A DNA stretch of 64,000 nt from Holacanthus passer (taxonomy: Eukaryota > Chordata > Actinopteri > Pomacanthidae), in the NCBI GenBank assembly GCA_025331565.1, contig JAFREQ010000015.1, positions 5,580,001 to 5,644,000 on the forward strand, given 5' to 3'. Shown here piece by piece: positions 24,601-36,500 of this stretch. The translations under genes were made by a program, and so were the position numbers. Below the pieces are notes generated by a model. The model was not told the DNA's origin. It saw nothing but the letters and a program-made list of their open reading frames with translations, and did no database searches. Numbering within the stretch: position 1 is the stretch's first letter; each line of letters opens with the position of its first letter.

Positions 24601-26914
24601 TAGAGCTATTCTAAACTAGTCATACAACTTGTACACTTGAATGGAACAGAACCACACCTTAATGTCCTCCAGCAGGTCATCCATGTCTGTGACTGTCAGC
24701 CCATTGAGAAAGGTGTAAGGCTCATGCATCTCCACAGCAAGATCATCATCTTCTGCACTGATGTACTTTGCCAAAAGGTCAATAGGCTTGGCACGACCAT
24801 CGCGGATTCTGATCTTAGACCTGGACCACAGCACACACAATATAGTCAGACAGCTCATATAAGTATTAGGAAACAGCAGCAGTAGGAACCTGGAACTTAA
24901 CTGAAACTGTGCAAACAAACAGATGAAACCCTGTTTGCCATGAAAAGAGGAGGCTGGTCTTGATGTACACTCACCTTAGTTTGGCCTGATGCAGATGGAA
25001 GTTGTCTTCCTGTTCAGCCCAGGTCTTGAAATGCTCTGCCTCCTTCTCCCTCTGCAGCATCTCCAGCTCCGTCTCCCTCATGGCCTTTTCTCGCTCCCTC
25101 TCCAGACGCAGCTGTTTTACCTTTATACACAAAGTTAGCATGATTAATGGACTCATAACTCTCCAACATTATACTATGACAAATAAAAACCCATAGATCC
25201 CACAGTTCATACCTTCTGCAGCTCTCTGCGGTTCTCCTCCTGAATACATTTGTTCCGTTCTTTAAGCTCTTTCTCTCCGAGATGGCCAATGCCTTTCTTG
25301 TCCAATGCCTGAAAAAATTCACAAAAAATAAGAAATCTCGGATGAATTACAATATTCAAAGCCAGGTCATGAGAGGCAACTTTCCAAAATTCCAAGACTG
25401 CAAACAAATCTTGAACACAGTTTACAATAAAACATAATCACATGCTGCTCCAACCCACCTTCTGCCATTTGAATGTGCCCAGTAAGTTGTTGTCACCAAA
25501 GGGATTGTCTGCGTTGGTGTATCCCATGTACTCCTCACTCCAGCCCATCTTTTCTCTCCTCTTCTTCTCCTTTGCTTCCTTCTTTGCCAGTCTTCTGGCC
25601 CTCTTCTCCTCAGGTGTCTCCAGAGCTTTCATCATGTCCTTCTGTTTTTTCCTATCCTCCTTTTCTTTGGCTGCACGGTTCCAACGATCAGACCCTGAGC
25701 TATCAGATGAATCCGGTGAACTGGAGCGTTGCCGCCCTCTGTCTCTGACGGCCCTCCTTCCTTCCTCCCTGTCTTCACTCCTCTTCCTTCGCTCTCGGCT
25801 TTTGTCTCTGTCCCCTTTTCTCTCCCTGTCTCTGCTGTTGCTCTTCCGCCTCTCTCTGTCTCTGTCTCGTTCCCTCCTCTGTCTCTCTGTTCCTCTGTCT
25901 CTGACTGGACTCCCTCTGTCAGGACTTCTCTGTCTCCTCCTTTCTCTGTCACTGCTTCCATCACAGGAGTCAGAGCTGTGCTGGGACCTTCCCCTTCTTC
26001 TCTCTCTAGATGCTCCTCTCCGGTTCTCCATTTCCTGTTTCCTCCTCCTCACTTTAGGATCATCTGAATCAGAGCTGAGATAGAAAGAAAAAGTGATTTA
26101 CTACATTTTTGCTCTTGGATGTGCAATCATGTATTGAAGACTCAAGTTATACATGTATTGTGGTCTATAAGGGAATAAACAGTCTACAGGCTTTCAAAAG
26201 TTAACTGAACTACATCAACAAGCTTTGTTCAACACTACTGTTTTTTATATTTTATCTGGCTTATTGATTGATTTAAAAACTCCATGATTCCTGACTGAGA
26301 TTGATCCTGACTGGATTACCCTTGTGAAATAAGTAAGTTGAATTCAGTTAAATGGCATGATGGTGTTGTCTGCCAACTGAAATGCTTGAGTTGTGGAGGT
26401 GTAATTTTATACATAATAATACGCACATTTCTCAAAGAACTCAGAATATAATGGGACATATGGGCTCAAGACGGGTTTATTTTAAATGCCATGATCATAA
26501 ACTCATATTATAGCCACCACTATTTTAACAGGTCTAATCGGGCCGTAAAACGTATAAGACGTTAAACATCCATGCTAACCAGTTAGCACCAGACAGCAAA
26601 GACAGTTACCTTGATGATCGACCCCTCGACTTGGTCCTGGGACGCTGTGCTCCTCGTCTCCTGTCGCTCTCCGAGCCGCTCCTGGAACCTGGACGGTCCC
26701 TGTGTTGAGGACGACGTCGACCCGGGGAGCCATCGCTGGAGTCCCTGCTGCCCGAGCGTCCGCGTCCACGGTCGCTTCTTTTCTTATCCGCGGACCGACT
26801 GCGGCCTCTCCGGTCCTCCGGGGACCGAGACCTGCTGACCCTGGACCTGTTCCGCCGGTCCCGGCTCCGACTTCTAGACTTTGAGCGGGACCGTCGTCGT
26901 GATTTCGAACCCAT
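21627..26914 (-). CDS. cactin: Cactin, spliceosome-associated factor
   Basis: Nuclear protein of the C-complex spliceosome, needed for efficient pre-mRNA splicing and linked to NF-kB/Toll regulation. Ten exons in coding order: 26610-26914, 25459-26074, 25213-25308, 24975-25120, 24658-24820, 23806-23920, 23412-23604, 23117-23239, 22499-22875, 21627-22117; they sum to 874 aa (human 758). The N-terminal 280 residues are an RS/RD-rich low-complexity region, longer than in human. Next comes a charged coiled-coil stretch (VKQLRLEREREKAMRETELE), then the conserved middle domain (PIDLLAKYISAEDDDLAVEM, DFWRDMTTITEDEISKLRKL). After an acidic/serine-rich linker comes the C-terminal cactus-binding domain (WADKYRPRKPRFFNRVHTGF ... 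GYKFNIFYPDLIDK ... WFHFKRYRYRR stop). I chose the start at MGSKSRRRSRS; an in-frame ATG 12 codons upstream is less likely. It is tail-to-tail with the semaphorin and head-to-head with cdc34. Confidence 0.96.
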
Positions 26915-27198
26915 CACGAACTTTCTGTCACTGCAGGGTCCGAAGTGCAATCTGTCGCATAAATAAGACGCAACAAAGAAAACTGTTTGCAGTTCTCAGA
27001 ATCTAAAGTATATTTGTGTATTTGTAAAATATTTAATGACCTGAATGAAGATTATTGTCCACTTAAAACACTTACCTTATCAAAACGTGTGCAAAGTTAT
27101 TAAGTTGGCGTCAAAATTAACAAATTATTCAGGCACTTATTGTTCAGGCAGCAGAAAAGCCGGCGAAAAGGGGCTTTCTACAACATGGCGCGTATTCC
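26915..27198 (-). promoter_or_regulatory. cactin: cactin 5' leader and promoter
   Basis: On the minus strand a good splice donor (GATAAG|GTAAGT) ends an untranslated first exon at 27076; a matching acceptor (TTATGCGACAG) lies just upstream of the start codon near 26955. At 27182-27190 the plus strand reads CAACATGGCGCG, a YY1-like element often found at housekeeping transcription starts. The TSS is probably near 27150-27190. Confidence 0.5.
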
Positions 27199-27206
27199 TG
27201 ACGTCA
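27199..27206. promoter_or_regulatory. Perfect CRE palindrome
   Basis: TGACGTCA, the full CREB/ATF palindrome, next to the YY1-like element at the presumed cactin transcription start and in the interval shared with divergent cdc34. Confidence 0.6.
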
Positions 27207-27395
27207 CGAGTGTAGCTTGAGAAAAATAAAATAAAGTGCGAATAAATAGTATTTGTTTAACTCTAGTTTTTATAGGCCACAGAGCATCCTACATTAAATT
27301 AACACCATAGAAATGTGTTGTTGCGTTAAAATAATTTGAAAATGAAAATAGGTCAGAGCCGCTTTTCAGAAACACAAACAATATTCGCGTTTTCG

Positions 27396-27403
27396 TGACG
27401 TCA
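27396..27403. promoter_or_regulatory. Second perfect CRE palindrome
   Basis: TGACGTCA again, 197 bp from the first, still between the two divergent genes. Confidence 0.6.
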
Positions 27404-28172
27404 GACAACTGGCAAATGTAGTCGTCTGAATTTACCCTTAAATAAATAGTTAAAAAATCTAACAGCCAAAACTTAACCAATTTCTCTTATTTATTTTTTC
27501 TTCCTATAACCAAGTAATTTTGCATGTTATTGCGTGACTTTGTGGCTGCTTTCAAGGTTAAAAGAAATGTTTACAGGTCAACACTGGACTACAAATCCCA
27601 GACAACACAAGGCACTATTGCCTGTGTTGAGGGAGAGGGGGGACTCCTTTCAGCAACATTCTTCTTCACCCAGGCTGCTGTTAGGGCGATATCAACTACG
27701 TTTCTGACTATTATCCTTTGAGTTCGCGTTTGCTAACATTTCAGATCAATAGTGTTGTTTTCTTCGTTGGGAGAAAGAAATTATTCGCCTCACGGTGAAC
27801 TCGGCTTCAGTTTATCGGACAGGTAACGCTAGAGCTTGTTAGCTAGCTTACTTTAGCCAGCAGCTACCAGTAGATTTGCGGCTTATATCCGTGGCTTCCC
27901 TGCCAGGTAACCTTAGATCAACTACAGCTCGAAGCGCCGGTCAGCCACAATGTTTTGGTCAGCTCACCCATTTCTGAGTATTGACATTAGTAAATAATCC
28001 ATCTAATTTGGGGGACAAATCAACGCAACCTTTGTTTGGCTTGTGCGCAGCCTGGCTGGTTTGGCCTGTTTCATTGTCTCCGAGCATCGAAAACACTCAA
28101 GTTGTTTTTCACTGTCAGTAGGTTGTTTGACTAGTTGGGCTCCAGGTAATCTTGCAAGCGACCTGGTCCATT
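27404..28172 (+). promoter_or_regulatory. cdc34: cdc34 promoter and 5' leader
   Basis: The interval before the cdc34 ATG contains CG-containing sequence, a possible leader-exon donor at 27832 (CGGACAG|GTAACG) and a candidate acceptor near 28050 (TTGTGCGCAG). No coding sequence is supported. Exact leader structure is uncertain. Confidence 0.4.
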
Positions 28173-30879
28173 ATGGCGCAACACGACCACTCTCATGTAG
28201 CCAGTTCACAGAAAGCACTCATGTTGGAGATGAAGAGCCTCCAGGAGCAGCCTGTCGAGGGATTCAAAATAACACTGGTGGACGAGGCTGATATGTACAA
28301 CTGGGAAGTGGCCATTTTCGGACCCCCAAACACTCACTATGAAGGAGGGTATTTTAAGGTAAGAGGAGAATAGAATATAACTTTATTGTCAACCAAGGCG
28401 GAAATTGCGTTTAGGCAGTTCATTAAAACATGTGCACACGTTATAACAGGACTGAAAGTATGAATTCTAATAATGACATACACCACGCAGTGATATAAGA
28501 CAGAAGACATTCAACAAGATACTTGTAAAGGTATTAAGGTTTTTTTTAGCAGATAGAAATATTAATACATACATTTCTTTAACCATAATCAACATGAGAC
28601 GGTCCACAGCCGCATGCAAATGTTAAACATGACCTGTCTTGTGCTCCAGGCTCGGATCAAGTTCCCTATAGACTACCCGTACTCCCCACCTGCCTTCCGG
28701 TTTCTCACCAAGATGTGGCACCCCAACATCTACGAGGTGAAGTATCACACCCTGACTGTTTAACATTCGATTTAACACCTTTTCATCCCTTTATAAGTAT
28801 ATACAAGTTAATTAGATGGCTTTTGGTGGTTATATGATGCACCTCATACTGAAATGAGATGATTTCCTCTTTTTTTAGAATGGAGATGTGTGTATTTCTA
28901 TATTGCACCCTCCAGTGGACGACCCACAGAGCGGAGAGCTGCCCTCAGAGAGATGGAATCCCACCCAGAATGTCCGGTTAGTACTCTCCCTCATTATCTG
29001 TCCTCATATGTCTCTCCTTACTGGGTACCTCCCTTCTTTGTCTTCCCTCAACTACTTCAACAACTGACCTGACTCATACCCTTATCATGTGACATTTATC
29101 TTTAGTGGAGTCCTTTCAGAAGTTCCCAGAAACTAACACTGAATTCATATCTGGGTACTGAAAACCAAATGGTGCTGTCAATAGGCGTCTCCTTTTGTAT
29201 ATTGGTTTGTCTAGACCAGCACAGTGTGTAGGCATTGCCACTCAGTGTAAAAAATGTAATATTTCAGCAGTTTCCTTTTAAACAAAAGTGCTATAGAGTG
29301 GATTTGTGTCAGAGCACCATTTCTTAAATAAAATAAAATAATTTATAATGCCATAATTTATTAAGGGCCATTACATCAGGAAATTCTCCATCAATGCTAA
29401 AAATAAAATCTGCACCTTAACTGAACCCACTTAATACTCAGTCTCAGACAAAATTAGGTCAGTCTTTATAAATATTCTTGGAATAGACATGTATTATAAA
29501 ATCATGTTGCATTGTTATATAGAGCAACTCATGATGTGTGGAACAATTGGATAGGTTTACATTATTAAGGCTTTGTTTTGTTGTTTCTTTTGTACAGTGG
29601 CTGTTTCTTGTTAGTTCTTTCAGCCTCCTATTTTAAGAAAGCTGTGGGTTATAGATCCTTTTTCGCTGCAGTCTGTTTGACTTGCCATATGAACAAAAGG
29701 TGTAACTAATGCCATTTCAATATAATGCAGTTCAGTGCTACACCACCAATAATGTACGTGTTAAAGCTAATGCATTTGATTGCATTATATAGGTGTACGG
29801 AATAAAGTGTCAAGAAAACTGCCCTTGTCATTATAGTGTATTCTAAAGAATGTAATGATTTTTAAATGTTTGCACACTGCTTGTAAATGGTAAATAGTTG
29901 AGCTAAATTAGTGTTACCTATTAGTTGATTAAAAGAAAATTAATCTGTACCAATTTTGATAATTGATAAATCGTTGAAGTAATTTTTAAGCATAAATGAC
30001 AAACAGTCTGTGGTTCCAGCTTCTCAAATGAGAATATATCATGATTTTATTGATCTCTATGATAGTTAAAAGCTTTGGGTTTTGGACTCTGAATGTGTCA
30101 GCTTGTGGTTGGGAAAATTCAGACAGTCATTTTCATGATTTTATAGACCAAATAACTAATCAATTGGTTGAGCTATTAATTGGCAGATAAATCAATGATA
30201 TAGAAAACTCTCCTTAGATATAGACCTAATTCACACAGCTCCATTGAGTAGCTGTAAAATACAGTATGTAAGAAAACTGACATGAATGAGAGAATGGATT
30301 AAATATTCCTCATTTGTCGATCAATAATTCATGTGTTTTATATATTGTTTTATTGAATTTCTGGAAGTGCACTGGTGACAGTGCATTAGGGTAACATTTG
30401 CCACTCAACTTTGTGTTTGCTTCCAGGACCATTTTGCTGAGTGTGATCTCACTGCTGAATGAGCCCAACACCTTCTCTCCTGCCAATGTGGACGCCTCCG
30501 TCATGTACCGCAAATGGAGGGACAGCAAGGGCAAGGACAGGGAATACGTTGAGATCATCAGGTAAATGGTCAACTTTTCTCACAAGAGCAGAACAAATTT
30601 GAAGAGCCTCTTTGCCAAGTGCTTTGTTTCTGACTCAGTTCTGACTAATCATATAATATCTCCCTCAGGAAACAAGTACTGGCCACCAAGGCAGAAGCTG
30701 AGCGTGATGGCGTGAAGGTGCCCACCACGCTGGCCGAGTACTGCGTCCGTACACGTGCCCCGGCCCCAGATGAAGGCTCCGACCTCTTCTATGACTATTA
30801 TTATGACGACGAAGATGTGGAGGACGGGGATGGCGACTGCTGCTACGATGAGGATGACTCGGGCAACGAGGAGTCGTGA
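28173..30879 (+). CDS. cdc34: Ubiquitin-conjugating enzyme E2 R1 (CDC34)
   Basis: E2 enzyme that works with SCF cullin-RING ligases to build K48-linked ubiquitin chains on cell-cycle substrates. Five exons: 28173-28358, 28650-28736, 28879-28976, 30427-30561, 30669-30879; 238 aa, close to human CDC34 (236). The UBC fold carries the HPN motif (MWHPNIYE) and the active-site cysteine at residue 96 (NGDVCISILHPP). The CDC34/UBE2R-specific acidic insertion is present (DDPQSGELPSERWNPTQN). The C-terminal acidic tail (YDYYYDDEDVEDGDGDC ... DDSGNEES) is the one that docks on the cullin basic canyon. N-terminal MAQ and DSGNEES resemble UBE2R2, while APAPDEGSDLFYD resembles CDC34. Linkage to 19p13.3 genes favours CDC34. 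Confidence 0.93.
29905..30240 (-). repeat. Interspersed repeat, family R1, copy 1
   Basis: In cdc34 intron 3. AT-rich sequence with blocks such as AGCTTTGGGTTTTGGACT, CCAGCTTCTCAAATGAGAAT, and TAACTAATCAATTGGTTGA near its end. It matches, in the opposite sense, the copy at 36945-37190 and resembles 53345-53530. I recognise it as a widely dispersed teleost repeat but do not assign a class. Confidence 0.6.
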
Positions 30880-32521
30880 CATGCTTTTCGACAGCGTCCC
30901 CGGTTGAGCTGACATGCGCTACCCCCTTTTTTCTGTCTGGGTTGCTAGAAATTCTAGGTCGACAACCAAGAAAGATTTGAAGCGTCCCACTTCTAAACCA
31001 ATGATAAGAGCTGTTTTTTCCTGGGCCTCTGAATTCTTTTTCAGAGGCAAAAATCAATGCACTGTTGTGGAAGGGTCAGACCTGGTAAGATTTGCACCAG
31101 CACAAAAGTCACCAGTTTGTTCAATTTTCATTCTCACCTGAAACCTTACATCGAGAGAAAAACAATTACTTAATCCTCCTGAGTTGCTCATTCTCCTGTA
31201 CAGTATATGATATTGTGGGGTTAATACCACTGTTAACAATAGCAACATTTGCACTGGTGCAAACACTTCCAAACTTTGCTCAGCGTCTCTCTCGTGTATC
31301 TTTATTTCCCTAATTGTAACTGGCTGTTGCTCACCACTAAGTCAGTCTCATTGACTGACCAAAGACTGAGGACCTCAGCAGCCTGTTAGTGTTTGTCTGC
31401 TGCAAATACATTGAATCAGACATTTCCAAGTTTCTCAGTCTGTCTCGCTTCGATAGGACGGGATGTCACTGGACAGTGTTTTCAAAGTTGTTGTGCATGC
31501 CAGAACATCATCGGAAGCTCTTTTATCTCTTTTACCGGTGGACTGTTTACCTACATCATGATCTGTATTCAGCTCGCTGATCAAAAAGACTTGTTGTTGA
31601 TGGAGATCCCAGAGAACTTTGCATCTGGGAGACCAGCTGGCAAGCTGAGTCAGTGGGTCGAATCCTCATGTGAACATTTTTGGCAACATGAAATTGATCT
31701 TTGCTGTGTTTCTTCTGGTTACTGTTGGATGTGTTTCTCTGTCATCTTGAGTGTGGGGATTATGTTATTTGAAGTAGCTCAGATTTAAGAGTCGTGTAGG
31801 ATGTTTTTTGGGAGGGCAGAACTCATTAAAGATCAGATTTGTATCTCTCCTCAGGTTTGCTCTCGGAGATGCCTGAAGGAGCCAAAGACCTAAAATGGTG
31901 TAAAAGAAAGCCCAAAACATTTTATGACAGTTTGTTGTATTCTTGTCTTTGTTTGCTCCCTTGTGAGCCTTGTTATTGTAGTCTCTTTCTTTGGTTAGAC
32001 ATTATGCCTGCAATATTTGCTTGAGAATGATTTATGTAATGAGATTATTAGGTTGGATTGGCAAAAAAAGCTTCTGTAGGACAAGTGTCTGTCTAAAGGT
32101 GTTGTTGCAGTATCAGTAAGGATTCTCCCAAGTTTTTCCAGCCCTGGAGATGAAAGAGAACAAGGCTGCCATGTTTAATTTTAATTTCTACTTCTTTGTG
32201 TCAGCAGAGTGTGGACAGGTTTTGATATAATTTTTAGAGTGCATGGGTGTCCTCTTTGTGTATTTTTGCATCAGCAATATTGATTGTTTCATTTCCTCAA
32301 TTTGGCACTTCATACTGAATTTCTCAGGATAATGAATTACATATGACAAAACAATTAAGACAAGCAACTATTTTCCTCTTTTAGGTGGTCTTCAGAGTTG
32401 GTTTACAGCTTTAACAGGAACCATAACTGATATGCACATGTAGCTGTATGGATGATCACCGTATTGTTCTATTCGCCTGTCTTTATTTTTTATTTTCGGC
32501 TATTTAAAACTGAAAAATAAA
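30880..32521 (+). other. cdc34: cdc34 3' UTR
   Basis: Non-coding from the stop codon to AATAAA at 32516-32521, which is followed by an AT-rich tail. No internal AATAAA stronger than this was seen, giving a probable 3' UTR of about 1.65 kb. Confidence 0.6.
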
Positions 32522-33383
32522 GATTTATTGGGAAAAAATGCTTGGAGTAATGGATGCAGCAGTTTCACTTTGGGTTGACACATATTTACTGTTACAGTTA
32601 TGACACAAATCTTAAAAATCATTTAAACTTGTATGCCTATTTTTAAAACTGCTCATATAGATCTGTATGTGAGCTTTTCCTTTGTCTTTAAGATTAGATT
32701 AGTTAGGTCTCCCCACACAAACTCATGTTTTATATCATTACAACATTGATTCTCTTGTCTGGAAGTACTTTTTTAAATTGGATTTGAGAGGTGGATTTAC
32801 ACACCTCAGCTTTCTCTGTTGCACATCTATATAAGATAATAGGCACGTTTGTCTGTATCACTTTCACAGTATCTGTCTTCTCTCTATAGATATGACTATT
32901 TGTCTTATGCAACTATATAATGTAGGAATCCACGCTGATGATACAGAGGAGATGATTCTTTCACGACAGACTGTGCTGCATTCACGTCTTACAGGAAAAT
33001 CAGGGATTATACTGACAGTTCAGAGCCTCCTGATTGAACACTGTTTTTGGCGCCCTGAAGACATCATGACCACAATTCTTTGTAGATTACTTTCAGAAGC
33101 TCTCTGTATTACCCGGGACTGATACGCCGTTAATAAAAAAAAAAAAAAAAAAAAAGAAGGCAATAAAGCAAAACTAGCATTAATTTGATATATTTTATCA
33201 AAGATGAACATGTTTTTGAAGAATAAAAATTACCCTACTATTTGCTGGGCAGATTTACCTTTCATTTATAAAACTACATCTATGTGGAAACAAAGTGGAC
33301 AAAATATTGTTGCGGATTCAAGGCTGGAGCTGAATCGCCGTTTCCAAGCTTCTGCGAATGCAGCATCCGTCGTCTCTCAAAGA
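32522..33383. other. Intergenic, cdc34 to sirt6
   Basis: AT-rich, without coding signal. An A21 run at 33135-33155 follows a TTAATAAAA sequence and may be the tail of an old retroposed fragment. Confidence 0.4.
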
Positions 33384-33391
33384 TGACGTCA
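33384..33391. promoter_or_regulatory. sirt6: Perfect CRE palindrome in sirt6 promoter
   Basis: TGACGTCA, 166 bp upstream of the sirt6 start codon. It lies in a short CG-containing stretch that looks like a compact promoter. Confidence 0.6.
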
Positions 33392-33556
33392 TCCAAACAA
33401 CACAGTTAAACATCGTACGCCACTGGAGCGACGAGTCCATCCACGGTCTGATCTGCTTTATCCAAAGAAGAAGAAGTTAAACCTGCCTTTGAGCTCTCTA
33501 AGCTTTACTATACAGCGACAGGTTTCTAAACCAAAACAAAAACAACAGCAGCAGCC

Positions 33557-36500
33557 ATGTCTGTGAATTATGCAGCTGGTCTCTCGCCGTACGAAGACAA
33601 AGGTGTCTGCGGACTTCCCGAGGTAACTGAGGGTTAACATGAGATACTGTGAGCTGTGTAGTTAGCTTCTCATCAACTACAGGTCAGGATGGTGGTTCAT
33701 GCTCGGTTTTAAGAATGATGAGGTGAAAAAAAACAGTTGAAATATCTCAATTTAAAAATACTCCAAGTAAAAGTCCTGCTTTCCAATGTTTACTGAAGAA
33801 AAAATATTAAAATGTTAGCTAAAATAGTGAAGTAACGTTATTAGTCATTATTAGAAATATCACCATTCAGAATTTTACACTAATTTAACATGTATAAACA
33901 GTTTTTAGTGCTGTATCTGGTTCAGGTTGTGCAGCGTTTAATTATTTTGTAAATAGTGTGGAAATTTAAACGCAAGTAATTATGTGTTCATATTATGAGA
34001 TTCTGTCTTATTTTGGGCAACGTAGCCACTGTCCCTTGTATGTGTTGTAATTATAAGTTTTACATGCAAGGCAATGATAATCCGATTACATGAGAAGCAC
34101 AAACCTGGGCTAAATCAGTAACTCCAGTAAGTAAACTCCAGAAAAGTACAAGTACATCAAAACCATACACTGATGGAGTGAATATAATTTGTTACTTCCC
34201 ACCTCTGTTGAGATGTGATAGACGTGTCACCCTCTCTGTTAAAGTGTTGTCATAATTCTCTTTGCAGTGCTGTCCCCACAGTTGTTCGGTGTTTAGCAAA
34301 AGGTCTGCTCAGTTAAAATAGTAATGCACACAAAACATTGAAAAACATAAACAGAAAATGTCACACTCCTATGGAGATTTTCTTTTACTATGAAATGAAC
34401 AGGGAATGTCTCTTCCTGCATAGCCATCATACTCACACCATACTTTACATACCATGTATTTTTTATGTCTGAGATGATATCACTTAACCCTGTGTAGATA
34501 AAATACTGTAAGAAAGCCTCCCTTGTCTTCGTCACTATCAAATACTCGTGATATTCAGGTACTGTTTCAAAAATATTGTGATATTTGATTGTGCCAGTAT
34601 CTGCCAGTTTTTTAGCCTCATGCTTCTTGTTCTTTGGCAGACGTTTGATAATCCTGAGGAGCTAAAGAAGAAGGTGGAGACTCTGGCTCAGTTAGTAAAA
34701 GAATCTCAGTACATGGTCGTCCACTCCGGAGCAGGAATCAGCACCTCAGCAGGCATCCCGGACTTCAGGTGAGCCACAAACCGTTCATCACCGTTTTCAC
34801 AAACACACACTGCTTTTCTGTCTCATCTACGTTTCATGATCATGAACATGATGAGGAGGACAACTCTGACCTCACATTTCTGCATGGAGGTGTTTAAGCA
34901 TTCTCCATGCAAAGATAAAGAGAATGATATCAAGACTACATACCACACTGATGGAAAAAGCAATATGTCATAACCGATTAACAAACAAAAGTCATTACTG
35001 AAAAGAAATTTAAGCAGTTGTGCGGTAAATAACAGTTTAAGAATCCAAGGACAACAGTCACAAACAAAACAACATCTGTGAACATGAACAGCTGTCATCC
35101 TGCAGTTTTGTTACCTTGTTTCAACACCGCTGCTTGAAACAGCCTAAGAGTAGAGCTAATGAGCAGTGACTGGATGGTATCCTATTTTTGGCAAGCTAAC
35201 AATCGCAACCCCTGATGTGATTATCTGGGCGATGTAATTATTTTCAATTATGATTTTGACTTCCAATGATACAAAGTAATAAAGATGAAACGACTATTGT
35301 GCTGCGTTCCATTTCACAATGATGCTCTTGTTTTGCTGGAAACCCAGTACACCCCCTCCTTTACCACAGTGTGCTTTCTGCCCTCCCTGAAAGCACAAAT
35401 TCTCACTGTCATCCAGGCTGTGGCTTGTTTAGTCGGGCCAAATTGACAGAAAAAAGAGCTTATGGTCAACAAGAAAAGTGAAACTAGTTCAGCTGTTTGG
35501 TAACACTTTGGTTTTGGACTTCAATGAGGAACAACAACAAATATGGGGCTTTAAACACTATAATATCCTTTTAGTTTTAGTACTCAATCGAGAAAATATA
35601 TTAATCTAAAAATGATGATGACAGGATTTTTGCTGGGTCTGTACCAAACAAGCATGCTCCCTTACATCTGGAGAATATGATTTGTAGGTTAGGGAGTCTC
35701 TGTAGCACCACAGTGCTTCATTTGTAATGGTATGTTGTAACACTTTTTACCTTTTTCAAGAAACAACAGCTTCTGTGATTTGGATACATCGCAGTTTCTG
35801 TAATATGTAGAATTATTGTTCTGCCCTAATGGGTGGGCCTTAAATACCACAGCTTCATCCCCCCAATCACTACCGCTCCAAATGATGTCACCAGTGCAAG
35901 ATGGCTGTGCCTGTATCCGGGATCTTTTGGCTTCAATTTTGTACAATGGGAGGAAGAGGGAACATGTCGTCCATCTTTATGTACAGTTCAGTCTATGGCT
36001 TAGCGCCCTGCTTTCTCTTGTAGTACCGCTGTATGAGCAGATGAGGGTGGTATTTGCTTATTTTTTATGATTATTTACGATTCAGCTCTTTGTAAAACAA
36101 TAACACACACTGTAATAAATCCCTGCTCCTTTCCTTTTCCTCCACTATAGTGTGAGAAGTTTCTTTGATACTGTGCAAACACATATTTTTGCAGAGCTGT
36201 GGCACATAAGAACTTATATTTTTTTACTCTGGAAGACTTTAATTGGGTTTATTCTGGTGTGAGGGACAGGTATTTGCCTGTGTGAATTCATATGTACGTA
36301 TATACATGCCTGGAGACTTGAGCTCTGGAAACCTGACTAATTAATATTTAATTGATCTGCCTGTCAGTCAGTTGACTTTGGAGGGCGATATCATTAAAGC
36401 AATGATTTCTATGTACACATCAGACGCTTTCCCACTGCTACCACACACAAACACACTCATATGCTCCAGCTGAGAGCAAGACATTCAGCTCATCAGACTA

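Noticed and set aside
25442..26083. 213-codon plus-strand open frame, Leu/Ser-rich
   Set aside because: It is the antisense shadow of the RS/RD-repeat exon of cactin; the composition mirrors Arg/Ser codons and there are no splice or start signals of its own.
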